Positions 1 to 12,900 of a stretch of 64,000 bases of DNA are shown here, one piece after another. The stretch spans positions 17,686,727 to 17,750,726 of the forward strand of contig OY987245.1 of assembly GCA_963920765.1 (NCBI GenBank), written 5' to 3'. This DNA comes from Ulota crispa (lineage: Eukaryota; Streptophyta; Bryopsida; Orthotrichales; Orthotrichaceae). The translations under genes were made by a program, and so were the position numbers. Under the pieces are notes generated by a model. The model saw nothing but the letters and a program-made list of their open reading frames with translations. It did no database searches and was not told the DNA's origin. Within the stretch, counting starts at the first letter, position 1. Each line of letters opens with the position of its first letter.

Positions 1-705
1 GGTGCTTCTAGACCACTAATATCAAACATTGCTCTTTGGTATTTGATTTCATTGAACCTATTTAACTAAGAGTGTTGCTAAAACTCTAAAATCTTAAACT
101 CTTGTTGATTCTAGTGCTACGTAATAGTAGCCTTAACCCTTAAACGTTGACAAGGACAAAAATAGTCCTCTTGCCTCCAAAAAATACTCTATACTCCAGA
201 TAAGAGTAATTTCTCACCTGATTTTTCTGTAGAAGTGACCATAGATACCTGGTGCACCATGGGAAGCAAAAAAATAACCTCAGCTAAGGCACTCATATTT
301 TTTGATAACCCAAATTGTGAGAGATTCAAAGCCATGGTGTTAGGTCCAAGGTTGCTAGGGGGCGAGCGTGTGAGCATGTGAGCATGAAAAGGATTTTTCA
401 AAAAATGTCATACAAGGGCCTATAACCGTGTGTAAAGGTTAAGTGCTCTTGAAACATAAAAATAAAATACACAATACTTTTGTAAAGATTATGGGAAAAT
501 GTGCAAATAAGGATTTAGGGTCTGAACAAGCTCATCCACACATACTACCATGAATGTGCAAATTTAAGATATAGAAACAGAGAAAACAAATGATAGTACT
601 AGAAATGGTGGTCCGGTCCAAGCATAGGGGAGACAAAAAAAGTCACTCCACAAACAACAGAATTGTGTGGATAAAGAACCTCAAAAATCTAATGTCAATG
701 TATGG
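1..705. other. Non-coding stretch downstream of the methyltransferase-like relic
   Basis: I see no supportable gene. The stretch at about 250-400 shares short blocks with about 16,220-16,450, for example a run reading aacccaaattgtgaga, so it probably holds an old dispersed repeat. The 70-codon open frame on the minus strand at 189-401 has no recognisable domain and is probably chance. Confidence 0.5.
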
Positions 706-3700
706 CTAAGAGGAGCTAATATCTGATAAAGTATCCTCTCCTTCACTTGCCATGACATTTAAGAATTGATGAATATTACTAGCATAGGATGGCAAACAAG
801 TGGAAGGATGTGTAGAGCCATAACAATCAAACGCAGTAGCCATCTTCTTAGCATAAGAAGGCATGAAATACGTCTTGTTGGAGTTGACCCAAACCTCATT
901 CATGGGCTTGGCTCTAGAATGCTTTCTGCTCTTCAATTCAAAACGGCTGTCATAACAATGAATGCAAGATTAATCTCAGAAGATACGAGGTAATGAAGTA
1001 AGCAATGAAAGATGGAAGTTTTAGGAACTTACTCACCAACCCTTGTTAATTGGGTGAATTTACGAGGGACAACGACAGCTGTATTTGGGTCTTGGCTGAA
1101 GATAGGAGAAGGCAGTGATTCTGTAACAAGGACAACCGCTTTGGGAGTTCAGATCATTGGTTTAAGGACACCATTAAAAACCTCTAAATCTCCCTCCAAA
1201 CCAACATAATGGTGACCAAGGCCCCGGTAGGCAATAAGGGAAGCACCTGCACATAGGAATTAGATGTAATAATGGAATAAAAGAAACAAAACAACAATGA
1301 TGAAACGTCAAAGAACTAGAGAGAGTGTAGAATACCTATCGAAGCAGTACAATTGACAATAATGTCACCTTCATCCGTTGACGCTTCAATCAGCAGCTGC
1401 AAGAGCCTAGGAATCTTCTCACGTGGCCCTCTCCAAGGTGTATCCCCATTCATTGCAAGGTTATCCCTTCCACAAAAATTCCGCAAGACATCATCAATGC
1501 CAACCTCTTGATCCAGCTTCTTCATGGATGGAGAAACATTAAAAGAAAACTTGGATTTGTAAGAGCGTCCAAGGTATTTTAAAAGAAGAGTGATGCCAAA
1601 TTTTTGGGTCTGTTATGCAACATGTGAGCATTAGCCATATGATTGAAGCACACAATTAGATACAAAAGCAAAGAATGAAACTAGTAACAATGCCACAAAC
1701 TAACCATCTCTTTGTCTTCAATTGCAGAGGTCAAATGAAGGCAATTCATCTGATTCCATTCCTTCCTCACAACCATGTTATACATGTCACAGAGACTAGC
1801 AATGCAACCCTTTGAATCTGCACAATAGGAATGCATAACAATTAGAGCTCCGTCATTGTGAAGTTGGTTCTCAGAGAAAGCAAAAGCTGCATTTAGAAGG
1901 GTGTAATGAACATTCATATTCCAATGAGGAATATCCACAGCATTGACAAAAATCCCTAGAACTGGCAAGTTCTTGGGGCAATCAATCAGCACAAGATCAA
2001 TTGCCACATTTGTACCTATCTTCCCTAGATAAGATCTCTCCTTCAAAAGCGCAAACTACAAAAATATAAACCATTATGACATGTTAGAAAGTGAAGGGGA
2101 CAATTGCAGCCACATGAAATAGTATCGGCAGATACAACAATTATTAAAAAGAAACAAACGAGAACACTAAGTACCGTAAAGTCATACCTTCTTTACAAAA
2201 TCAGTTACTTGGGAAAAAAAATTAAGTCCAGGTGCCTCCATGTCATTGACCATATTGACCATGCAAAGATTGAGGATGAGCTCCTCCATGCCACTATCGT
2301 CATCGTCACAAAGAGAAACAATTTCAACATCATCAAGAATTTCAGATTCTTCCTTTGACAGCTAATTCAATACCAGCTTACGCTTGAGTCCTCGTTGGGA
2401 GAGGCTCTGCAAACAAGAAGGGGGAACAAAGCTAGTAACAAAAGAAGCCTTCCTCCATTTTGCTCTACTTTTTCCATCCATGTCTTTAGCTGCCGCCTTT
2501 TCTTCCTTTTGGGCCATCTTCTCGTCCAGCTTTGCTTGCTTCTCTGCCTCTTTAGCAGCCATGTGAGCAAGAACCAAATTCTCCTTGTCCTCCTTCTTAT
2601 CCTCTGCAACGCTCTTAGCAATGGCTTTTTCCCTTGTTTTGTCATCCATACCCGCAAGTTCAGGCACATTCATGCCAACTGTCCCTTTCCCTTCAAGCAA
2701 TTTGCAAAACTCAACTTTGCAGAGATGCATGAACACTATGGGGCACTTAAGGTACCACCTTCCTCCAGCAAGGTGAGCTATGGTAAAATTGCAGAGTTGG
2801 AAAGTGGTGAACATGCAATCCAACAAATTACTATTTTGCCAAGTGGACAAAAAAGGTAGAAGATATTCTTGTTTCATTGCTTTTTTGCCAACAACTCAAA
2901 CTTAAAGTACCTGCAGAAAGAAGTAACAGAAAATGATGATGACAACAATATCTCCATTCTAAAAACAAAAGCATGAAAGACTTGAAAATGGTGAATTTGT
3001 CACCTCAAAAGACCAAAATCTGAAGCCAAGTTCAAAAGATTTAAAACAAACTTAGAGCAGACAATCGACATCAACTACGTACTCCACCCAACACTAGAAG
3101 CACAAAATTACTACCTAGTATACCAGCATGCAGCAAGTAAAATGAAGATAACATTAGGGACACTGATATGAAATGAACCACCTACTACATGGAGCCGCCT
3201 CTCAAAAAACAGGATGACTTTGTAGAATTTGGACCGGACCATAGAAGAAAGTAAAGCAAAGCAAAGAAAGTTCCACACTCACCAAAATAATATCCGCCGA
3301 GTGGTCTGCTTGGATCCTTCAAAATTTGCAAAAACATTGAATTTCTTGAAAGTCAATGCTCCTTTCAGATAACTTTGAAATTCCTGATTCCAGATCTTCA
3401 TTTGCCAGGATTTGATATACTTGGACAAAGATTCTGGCTGCTCTGGGACAAACATGCCTATTGAAACGTTATCTTTCCTAACAATGGAGTCAAAATACTC
3501 GATAGCCGAGTCTTCAATCTGAAAAAAAATGTGTGTATGCATAAAAATATATAGAATAGTCAAATCACTGAATATACAAAAAACCATGTCATACACAATC
3601 TGGAGACAACAGAAAATGAATTATAAATTAGACATAAAAAAAATACCCTTGCATACCAAATGTATTTATTCAGAAATGCTTTTACGGGATCACCTTTAAT

Positions 3701-4087
3701 AGGCTTAGAAGGAAAACAACGTGATTTCTTTGATGGAATGGAGGAATTCTACCACTTCAAGAATTTTGGTTTATGATGAACAATGGTCTGGCATGTGGCA
3801 ACAGTTTGAAGCTTCTCAAGATTCATTACAGGAGTTTTGTTACTATTGTAATGTCTTTCAACCAGAATACAGTTAAAAGAAACAGATCACTACTAAAATT
3901 GATCCGAACTAATAAAACACAACAAAAGTGTGAAGTTACCTCCACGAGAAACTCCTTAGAGTTTGCAGAACTCGCCACAGCAACTAGCTTCATCATCTTC
4001 ACATAAAGTTGCTTCCTTTACTCTTTTGCCCCCTCACGCATGGCATCGGCCGCTTTTGCGTTGTCTTGAAGGAGATCTCTCCATCAT
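706..4087 (-). pseudogene. Multi-exon gene relic with a DNA N-methyltransferase-like domain
   Basis: Exons I can place by GT-AG sites and open frames: about 3940-4087, 3647-3755, 3283-3518, 2188-2910, 1705-2055, 1336-1609, 1037-1246 and 706-946 (stop at 706). The 2188-2910 exon encodes a Lys/Glu/Ala-rich coiled-coil-like stretch. The 1705-2055 exon has LVLIDCP, in the place of a DPPY-type catalytic motif IV, and later DGALIVMHS. The 1336-1609 exon has PWRGPREK followed by GDIIVNCTAS, and the next exon continues GAS...HHYVGLEGD. That order (motif IV first, then the AdoMet-binding motif I) is that of permuted beta-class N4-cytosine/N6-adenine DNA methyltransferases. In-frame stops occur in the 3647-3755 exon (the second codon), the 2188-2910 exon (after KRKLVLN) and the 1037-1246 exon (after LKPMI), so this copy is probably dead. 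The first exon is ambiguous: the ATG ATG frame at 4087 stops early, while another frame (RDLLQDNAKAADAM) looks more protein-like. A different Rossmann methyltransferase remains possible. Confidence 0.55.
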
Positions 4088-4123
4088 GTAGATATTTATT
4101 ATTTATTTATATTTGTGTTGATT

Positions 4124-4519
4124 TCAATAAATCAACAGTTGTGACAAAAGAGGCGGTTGTAATAAGAACCACGGTTTGGTGACAGCGCAGTGACCATAGA
4201 ATCCAATGCACTGCGACATCTTGTCACATGCACAGCTCAGGGGGTTAGTAGCCGGTTGGCTGGGCCAATTTCTTGGCTCACTAGCTGCCAAGCCATGAGC
4301 CGCCATCACCACTCGACAAGTTTGATGGAGTTCAAATTCGGACCGGCGGACGGCTAGAGATGACCGCTTCTTTAGCCAATCAATTTCACGATTTGGTGAT
4401 TGAAGATAAGCGTTTGACGCTATTATATGCCCGCAAGGACACGTGGCTACTTTACAGTAGTGTTTATTTTGTAATTTTATCATTTTTATATATTTATTTA
4501 GATGTTTTGAAAGGCTCAT
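4124..4519 (-). CDS. 131-codon open frame inside the promoter repeat
   Basis: An uninterrupted frame runs through the GC-richer part of the repeat, including CPCGHIIA and a Cys-containing CACDKM motif. The other copy of the repeat keeps the same frame at 43,297-43,692 except for a TGA at 43,501-43,503 where this copy has CGA. Shared ancestry explains the conservation without selection, and I recognise no family. It may be no more than a transcribed leader. Confidence 0.2.
   Translation of the reverse strand: MSLSKHLNKYIKMIKLQNKHYCKVATCPCGHIIASNAYLQSPNREIDWLKKRSSLAVRRSEFELHQTCRVVMAAHGLAASEPRNWPSQPATNPLSCACDKMSQCIGFYGHCAVTKPWFLLQPPLLSQLLIY
4421..4445 (-). promoter_or_regulatory. Conserved G-box plus TATA core promoter, left copy
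   Basis: On the minus strand a CACGTG (4440-4445) stands 12 bases upstream of TATAATA (4421-4427). The block linking them, CCTTGCGGGCA, is identical in the right copy. It sits about 335 bases before the ATG ATG at 4087. CACGTG is the classic plant G-box. Confidence 0.5.
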
Positions 4520-5793
4520 ATATTTTGCCTTTGTTTGAATAAAAAAATACTAAAGATTTAAAAGTGAATAGAATAGGTGTGAAAAGAAAAGGGGTTTGGC
4601 ATCTATGGTGAAATTAGAATAGAGAGGGGCATAGGCTGATGTGCCTCACCTTTCTAGTCCAAACAGGGTCAAAATTATGGATGAAAGATTCCTTAATTCT
4701 TGGAAGTTAGTGTTTGAATGTTGGTGAAAAAAAGGGAAAAATCCCGAAACTTTGATGTGAGAGAATTTTTTGTATATACATGATTTTGAAGTGAAATTTA
4801 GAGACGTTTTTTTTTGTATGATTATTTTTCCAAAAAAATTTGCAAACTTGATTTGGAATTGTGATGCAAAAATTATGAGTGTTTGAATTTTAAAGTCAAA
4901 AAGTCAAATTATGAAGAAAGGCTAAGACTTTGACAAGCCATAACTTATGATGTGTGTATCATTTTGCATCAAGATTTGGAAGAAGTATTCATCTTAGTCT
5001 TAGCTCTTTAGAAAATCTTTTAGCTTGAAATTTGGAGCTTGGAGGAGAAAGTTATAGAGGTGTGAAGGATTGGAGGTGGCTACTCTTTTCTTATAAGAAG
5101 ACCAAAACTTTGAAGAGCTACAACTTTTGAACGGTATGAAATTTTCTTTTCAAAAATTTAGGAATGATAGTTTATTGTCATAGCTTTCCGTATTGTTTTT
5201 AATCATTCCATTTAAAGTCTTATTGAAGAAGTAATAGTGTGTAGGAGTTAGAAGTTTGGGTGCTCTCTAAAAAATTGCAATCCACACTTTGATTGATTAG
5301 AACTTTCGGACAGAGTTTTATTTTGAAATGAAAATTTCAGGAATTTTAGCCAGTAGTATCATCTTTTCAAACTAATATTACGTTTCTATGGGTGATATGT
5401 AGAAGAAAAGTTATAAAGATTTATAGAGGCAGTATTTAGTTTGTAAGGAGGAAGAGGAGCCTCTACTTTGAACCCGCATAACTTTTGGACGGTAGCTTAG
5501 ATTGAGTTGAAATTTAGAAAAATATTAAAAGATTAAAAGAATTTTTTAAATTGCTATTACACTTAGCATTTGGATCTTTGAGCCATCTGTGGCACTAAAA
5601 AAAATGTTGCAGCTTTTCTAAGACTTGTTATTTGTGATTTTTCTCATTGTTTTTATTAAAACATGAAAACTTGAAGATATGAAGATTGAAGATCTGAAGA
5701 GTGAAGATCAAGACCAAAAAAAATTTTAGTCAGCAACGCACGATTGCAGCAAAACACCATACGTGTTCCCAAAGCATGCTTCTTTCAACCCGA

Positions 5794-6420
5794 CAACGTC
5801 AGATTGGTCGACCAACAATGTTGTCTCCCGGTACTTATGTAGAGCATGGTCAGACGTAACTCATAGCTCTTTTTGTAATTAAACAACATATGACACTCTC
5901 AAAAAATAGAGATAAAACAAAAGATAGAAATAGCCCAAGCACGAGCCCTTGTTGAAGCTCTGCTAGTGTGTAAATAAAAAATATGAAGAGCTAGAGGCAG
6001 AAGCGCCCGCCTCCATAAGCTCAGTCGCTAGTGACTGAGCTTGCGGGGACATGTGCATCCGCTTTTGATGCGCGTCCTTTAGAACATGTGTGTATAAAAA
6101 CAAGGAGCTGGGGGCGGATGCGCCCGCCCCCATAAGCTCAATCGCTAGAAATTGAGCTCGCAAGGGTGCGCGCATCTGCCACCAATGCTCGTCTCTCAAA
6201 TCACATGTGTTTGTAAAAGTGGATCTGGAGGCAGATGCACCTGCCTTCATAAGCTCAGCCGCTAGCGACTGAGCTTGCGGGAGCGCACGCACTTGCCCCC
6301 CATGCGCATACTACATTGTAGTTTTAGCCACTATCAAAGTCATTGCACTTCTGCTAGTTGTTAATCAGAGAAAGATGCTTATCCAAAACATGAAGGCTAT
6401 GAACATGTTACCACTAACTA
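5794..6420. other. Non-coding stretch with an internal tandem repeat
   Basis: Three diverged copies of a roughly 130-base unit lie at about 5,965-6,300. Each carries 'cataagctca...cgctag...tgagct', which makes a small hairpin. The 109-codon minus-strand frame at 5,963-6,292 is this repeat read through (QSLAAELMKAGASA and similar), and is not a recognised protein. Nothing else is seen. Confidence 0.5.
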
Positions 6421-6429
6421 TGTATCAAA

Positions 6430-7671
6430 TCTTCTTTGTCTGGGCCGTCTTGTTTCCTTTGAGCTCTACTGGGTGACGGAGTTTAATAAATTTCTTCGTC
6501 AGGAGCAAACGGTACGTTTGGGTGCAATACAAAGTGTACATTAGGTTTATTTTGACATGAGAATCCTCTGTGTGCCTGCATCCAGTTTTGCACATTTGAC
6601 ATCTTAGCACACATGTGGTTCCAACAAAGCACCAACAATTTCAGTTCACAATAGTTGGATGATTTCTTCAAGGCTGTGTTAGTACTTACTTATTTACATC
6701 ATGCATCACCTGCATGACCACGTCAGTCTTGTCCTTTGTCACCATAATGATACAATCCACACATATGTGTCACAGAGGGTCTTTGTTGTGGAACTTCTGG
6801 ATATGGTTCATTCACTCCAACCTCCTATGGTTCCTGTCGCATATATAGAACTTTGAATTCTTGAATATAGCAAGCTCCGGAGTCCCTGATATATGCTTTG
6901 TGAAGGTTTTTTTCACAGCAAGCCAATAGCTTCTCCATGCGAGCATCTCCTTGGCAAAGAAGTCCATTGCGTCCGCACCCTCGTTCATCCTGGACACGTA
7001 GAAAACTAGGAAGCCATCACGATAGCCATGTACAAACTCGTGCTCCAATTTCACAAGGTTGCAGGAGAAAGTAGGCCGGACTATAAGCATTGACAGTAGA
7101 CAGCAGAGCAATACTCGGAGCCTTGACACAAGTTTTGGTTGCATTCTTAAATCTTTTATTGTGGCAACAGCATCTAACTTCTGCACGCGTCGCAAGTCAT
7201 ACTCAAGGAGACCAGCATCTGTGTCTAGTGCGTCATTTGGCCCTTTTGGTAAATCGTTTGTCTCCTCTGCTTCCTCCTCTCTGTCATCACCAAATGGTGG
7301 CTACTTGCCCGTATCAATAAGTCGAGTGTCTGAGCTCTCTCTAATCGGACTCTAGATTGCAGGTAAGACCTGTGATTAAATTTTTGAGTTGTTATTTCTT
7401 TTCCTTTTGATCCTCATCCGTAGTGCATTGGATTTTATTCGGATTTAGCAAAGTTCAAACTATCTATTTGGAAGGAAAGATTACTTTCAATTTGAGGAGA
7501 TTAATTGTTTACCATGGAATTTGCTTGAGCAACCATCACGGCCATGTTTTGCTGCAAGAGAGTTTTCTCTTTACTTGATGACAACACCTCCTGCGCATTT
7601 GTGGACTTGTTTGGGCTGTTTGGATCTACTCCACTGTGCTCCTGGATGCCACCTCCTTGTCCTAATGACAA
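6430..7671 (-). pseudogene. ParB-like (CDGNHR-motif) protein relic
   Basis: Exons inferred from GT-AG sites: 7513-7671, 6690-7369, and a poorer one at about 6430-6673. The middle exon carries LEHEFVHGYRDGF, VFYVSRMNEGA and TPELAIF, then FYICDRNHRR. I read the last as a diverged CDGNHR box like the DGxHR motif of ParB/sulfiredoxin-fold proteins, with Gly replaced by Arg. The frame then continues through MNHIQKFHNKDPL and ends in MQVMHDVNK. In-frame TGA codons at 6812-6814 and 6770-6772 sit where Trp is expected, and two more stops occur near 7,330-7,360, so this copy is dead. From memory this family recurs in repeats of seed-free plants. Its biochemical role is unknown to me. The gene is divergent from the transposase-like relic that begins at 9,970. 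Confidence 0.5.
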
Positions 7672-9969
7672 CTGCAAACATCAACGATTCTACTTGAGTT
7701 AGGTTTGAAGCAAACTACCTACATTGGACATGGTATCCACTATCCACAACTATGGCCAAGGTGGCCTGAAGTCCTTATTGTGCACTCCATATTTCACACC
7801 TGTAACTTCAATTCTATTGTGGATGATCAAAGCGTTAGAGGTGAACAAATGCAAGTGAAACAGAGCAATTTAGGTTTGCACATCAACTTCTACTTTTGCA
7901 CTGCTATACCTCATTACCTGCTGACTCTATTGGAGTGGGAGTGTTTCTGTACTCGCTGGATTTTGTTTCTTTGACTACGCGACTCCGCAGCCACTATGTC
8001 TAGGACATGCTGATTGTGGCATTTGTATCTTGCATGCGACCAAAATTACAAAGAGCAATCAATACCTCACACAAAGACTTCACATTTCTAGTCTACATGA
8101 ACTGCATTTCTCCGTCTGCTGCTCACTCTATTATTCTTGGACCTCTTGAAGAACCAAGAATAGGTAACCATTCCAACCTACTTGCTGAACCTTCTTGCCA
8201 TATGTGATCTGCTTCTACCCCAGTGGCTAGAAACCCTATGCTTCGTAACCGTATTGAGCTTTTAATGGCTCCATTCAAAACTACTGTATTGTGCTACGAT
8301 TGCCGGCTACAAACAAGTTCCAATCATCGTTCACTTGAGGAGTACCTCAACGGCCGCTCAATGCTTGCTCTGCTCTGGAATTAGAACTACAATAGTAGGG
8401 GACAAAACACCACAGCTCCTTAGTTTTGGCTTTACAGTAAACCCTAATGGTTCCATGGCTATAGATAGATGACGACAATGGATATGGTAGAAATACTGAC
8501 GTCGTGCGAGGGAGATGCTGCACTCAAATAAGTCGGGCCCACTCAAGGGTTACCTCATTTTTCTGATGACCACTAATAGAACCCAATGCACAACTCAAAT
8601 GCCGTTGCGTAGTTCCCTAGAGTGGAGCCTTTTACGACATTGATGATCATAGAACAATCAACATGAAATATTCATAAGGCAAAAAAAAGATGAACCTTAT
8701 TACTTGACAAAATTAAACGAGTGCACAAAGATTGGCTTTGGGCTTGGGCTACCTGTGCTTGGGGACAAGGGGTTGCCAAGATTGACACGTCCATGTCAGT
8801 ATGCTCAAGAACTAGAATAAGATGGACTTTCTCAGCCGTATCTGGTCTAGCTAGAATTCTTGAAATTCTCCTAGTTCATCTCTTCATTATCAATTACTCT
8901 GTACAAAGTGATTTCCAAATAATTGAATTCCAACTTACTCTTGAACTAAAAGACTCCAGCTTCAGCCCATGTATTTCCCTAATTGGTAATGTAGTGTTTG
9001 TCTATTGCAATGATTGTGGTAAGACTCAGTTTTGCAGGCCACTTATATACATTACTTGCACCCATGCCATGGATGAATAAGTACAATTTTGAATATAGTT
9101 GTTTTGTTAACTGCTATGTACTTACCAATGGTAGCTTGTAGGTTCTCTTTAGCAAAACTTTGTATATCCAAATACACGTGTAATGTCAATGACTGAACAT
9201 AAATAGCTAGAGTTTTTAAAATTATAAGTCATGACGGCTAATGCTTGAGGGCTTCTAAATGCACAAAATCCATACTACACACCAAGGAAATTGTATATTG
9301 GACAATTTGATAGATACATTGTATTTCAAATTCTAGATGCTAGATATGTCATTACGGCTGAGATTTTGTCCACGTCATTCAATTTATAGAGATACTGATA
9401 TAGTATTGTATATTGCCAATTCTGATATTCTTTTGTTTTTGCAAATGTAGATTTCATAACTAATGCTGATACAAGCATGACCCACCGGGTAGTGTAATAT
9501 TGGCTTCATTTAAGGAGCAAGGAAATCCTCTGATATGATGCTTGTATGACTTCCACTAATCATCCATCTTTCAACGAGCAGTTCATCCGCAAGTCTTTTA
9601 TGCCAATTCTAGATTCTAAATTTGAAACAAAGCACTAGTGTATTTTGCTTTTTTTAAACATTTCATGTGCACCTATTTTGTTAGGTTGTTATGTTACTGT
9701 CTGGGTTTGTTCAAATGCTGATAATATATTTCTAGAATTCTTAATGCTTTGCTATTATCAGTATATTTTTATCAATTCACTAGGTCAAAAGCAGATTATT
9801 TTGTTGATTCTGAATTGTGCGATCATCATTATTGCCGCCTAAGCATAACGGTATTTGTTCCTGACTAGAATGTTTCACGTGAACATGTTAATCTAGAGAG
9901 AAGTCAAAACTATTTTTTTCCACCTTCTTTTGTGGGTTTTCCTCCCTCCTCTATTGGCGTGTTTGTTTC
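7672..9969. other. Stretch between two divergent relics
   Basis: I find no recognisable coding exon. Open frames at 7,705-7,974, 8,007-8,207 and 8,721-9,080 lack known motifs and may be chance, or unrecognised 5' exons of either neighbour. This interval would hold the shared promoter region if the two relics form one divergent unit. Confidence 0.4.
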
Positions 9970-12900
9970 TTGGCACTTCTCTGTGTCTTGCATGCCCATT
10001 GTTGTCAATCCTTGTTACTCTTGTTGGTTGTGAGTATGGCCTACATTTGCTCAAATGGTAAAGATGTACCTTTGGTGCTCCTATTTGATAGGAACGGTTG
10101 TACTGTAGTATCTAATCATCTCCTGCATGTTTGTTTTTGTTTTATTGAATCCTCAATTTATGTTGAGGAAGACAAGGTTTCTAAAGCTAGCAACTTGGTA
10201 GAATCTATGCCTATTGGGAAGTCCGCTGTTGATGGTATTCCGCATTGGAACCTGTACGCTGGTTGTTTCAGAGTCCATGGACTATCTTTTGCTCCACCTT
10301 TGGCAACAAACCTAAAAAAAATGTTACCAAATAGTGGGTCTAGCATAGACATGCCATACATTCCTCCAATGCCATCTCCTTCTTTGCTTCCAATATTGAG
10401 TGATGCTATGGATACTGTTTCATTGATTTGTCCAATGAAGGTAGAGAATGTGAGGGTTGTCTTGGAGTTGTCTAGTGAGTTTAATGGAGGGTCTCCAGCC
10501 AAGCATAGGCAGAACAACTTGATCAAGAACAAGGATGTTGCTGCTTTGAACTCTTTCGACCATATTGGATCTAGAAGGCCTAGTGTTTCCTCAAAACCTT
10601 TTGAAAACAGCCGCCCTCCTTTACATTCAAATGTCATTGAGCATTACAGTATTATGGAATGCTTGAAGAAGCTTTCAGCAATGACTTGTTCCAAGAATGA
10701 GTTGTCTTCAGTGGATTTCTGTACCACCAAACATCACAAAGTTGCTTCACTCCCGCCTTTGTTTGATGGAAATGTCGTATTTGAACTTCCTCCTTCTCAT
10801 CCTAATGCTTCTTCATCTGGTGCGTGAAATATGGAGGAGATGGATAAGCATTATGACGGGCATCTGGGGTGTAAATTAATCACTACAAATATTCAAAATG
10901 ATAGTGGTTTAAAATTTTGCAAAGCTCTATGTGCTAGACATTTAGCATGCACAAATGTACAGTGCCAATACTTGGTACATGGTACTCAACACAATGATAC
11001 AGAGTGGGCAGGGTGCACACCGTCTCCCTTTGTGGTGGGTAGTGTTCCACCAAAGGATTCCACTGTAGTGTGCAAAGTTTGCAAGACCTCTCTAGATTGT
11101 TTGAGGTCTTGTGATGCTAGGATGTACTATGTCTCAGGTACAAATATTAGAATGACTAGAGCCGCTATACATTTTGGTACTCATGATTGTCCCATTGCAA
11201 AGGGAATGCATCGGGATTTCACAAGTGAAACTAATGAGTTATTGGCCTCTGTTGTAGCTAGGACCCCAAAAGCAACAATCTTTGCAATTGCTTTAGCAGC
11301 AAAGAAAGAATTTGTTGCAAACCGCCTTTACCACGATAGTGTAGGTGAGAAGACAATGTTAGACAACGCTAGTAGGAACGAGGTTATGGACAAGTTTCAG
11401 TACCTTAGTAGTCCAAATATTTGTAACACAATATCATCTTTATGTTCAAACAATGAAGGTGGAATCATGACAACATGACAATGAAATGTATGTCCAAATT
11501 TGAGTTCATTCACGATAGCGTGTTCCCTGGCCAAGGTAAGGAGAAAGTCTACCTATTTAAGATGCTCACATAAGGACCAGGAAGCGGGGTGGATTTAGTG
11601 AAACAAATGCAACCAGGAGGGGATTTGCAACATACATGGATCATGTTTGACCATATTAAACGCATACAGGAATGGACCACTATGGCATGTCACATTTATG
11701 ATGCTACTTACAAAAAAGTCATGACGATTGTTACTTCTGACATGCAGTCGGAAGACACTGAGATCCAAGTTCAGTTCTTGAAGTCAATGATTGTTGTAAT
11801 GTCTACAAAAAGGTGTCTCAAACCCCAACTTCAAGGGGTTTATGGCAGATTGTGTCATGGCCAATTGGAGGGCCGTCTGCATTGTTTTTGGCTCTGGTTT
11901 GCTGGAGGATATTATGCAAAATTGGGAGAGGACATGCCTTTTACATTGGAGCACATCATTGCTTAAGCACATTCAAAAATATATCAAGGAAGCTCCTCAA
12001 GCCCAACATACAAAACTTTGCAAGCAATATAAAGACTCTAAGACAATGGAGGTAGTAGACACTTGATACCTTGCAATTCAATTGTGGTGGTACTCCGTTG
12101 GTGCTGCAACAGAAGATGGCCTTACACATCTGGAGCACTAGCTAGTATTCTGGCATTTTCAATACTAGCAGTGGGAGGGTATCAAGTAGATGGCAAGTTT
12201 TTTTTTCCAATCTTTCAATTCAATGTTTTCTTACTCACTATATGTCTTAACAAAGTTAGCTGATTTTCAGTAATATGTAGTTGGTCGGAATATCAGAAAT
12301 TTCATTCTATCCCATATTATGTGCTTGTAATAGTGTAGTAAGTTTTTAATAACTCAAGAATTAATTTGGATTGCCCTTTTGTCAACCGAATTCTCTATTG
12401 ATGCCAGCAAAAAATCATTTTTTTGGGGTCAATTGCTAAGGAAGTAGCCAAATTTCTTCAAGAGGCAAATTTTGGTACCCCCTAATTCTTAAGTCGGCCA
12501 GGTATGATGTATTGTTGGGTGTCTATTTGTCTGCACTTCATGATAGGGATGATCAAGTACATTCAATACTTTCCAATTTTATTAAATTAAAACAGTTGCT
12601 TTGTTTTTATGGCTTCAACAGCGTTTCAGTGGTTCCAAAAATCAGATTTCAATTTTGGAAAAATTTCAGGCATGTGGATTGTTTACTCCAAACTTCAAAT
12701 ATAGTCAATGGCCTTAGGCCCTCAGTCGGCGCCGACTAAAGTCTCGGATGTTGGTTTTTTTTTTTTTTTTTGGATGCAAAGAAACTTGTAACTGATTCCA
12801 TGTGATTGCAAAAAAATTTATTGTCATTGTTGTCTCTAGTTGATTGTATCCTCTAACTTGGGTGATAAATTCAAGGATAAATATGTAATTGTACGAGGAC

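Larger units (their letters stand above)
4087..5793 (-). repeat. 1.7 kb promoter-like repeat, left copy
   Basis: This segment is the reverse complement of about 42,028-43,733, with roughly 80% identity by eye over the whole length. Its outer edge falls at the ATG ATG that opens the 706-4087 relic. The inner edge reads TGAAAGAAGC on the transcribed strand. It ends near CTACA just before the ATGs, so a TG...CA long terminal repeat is an alternative reading. No matching target-site duplication is visible. Confidence 0.75.

Noticed and set aside
2384-2859. Plus-strand frames of 60-154 codons over 2.4-2.9 kb
   Set aside because: They are antisense shadows of the minus-strand coiled-coil exon of the methyltransferase-like relic.
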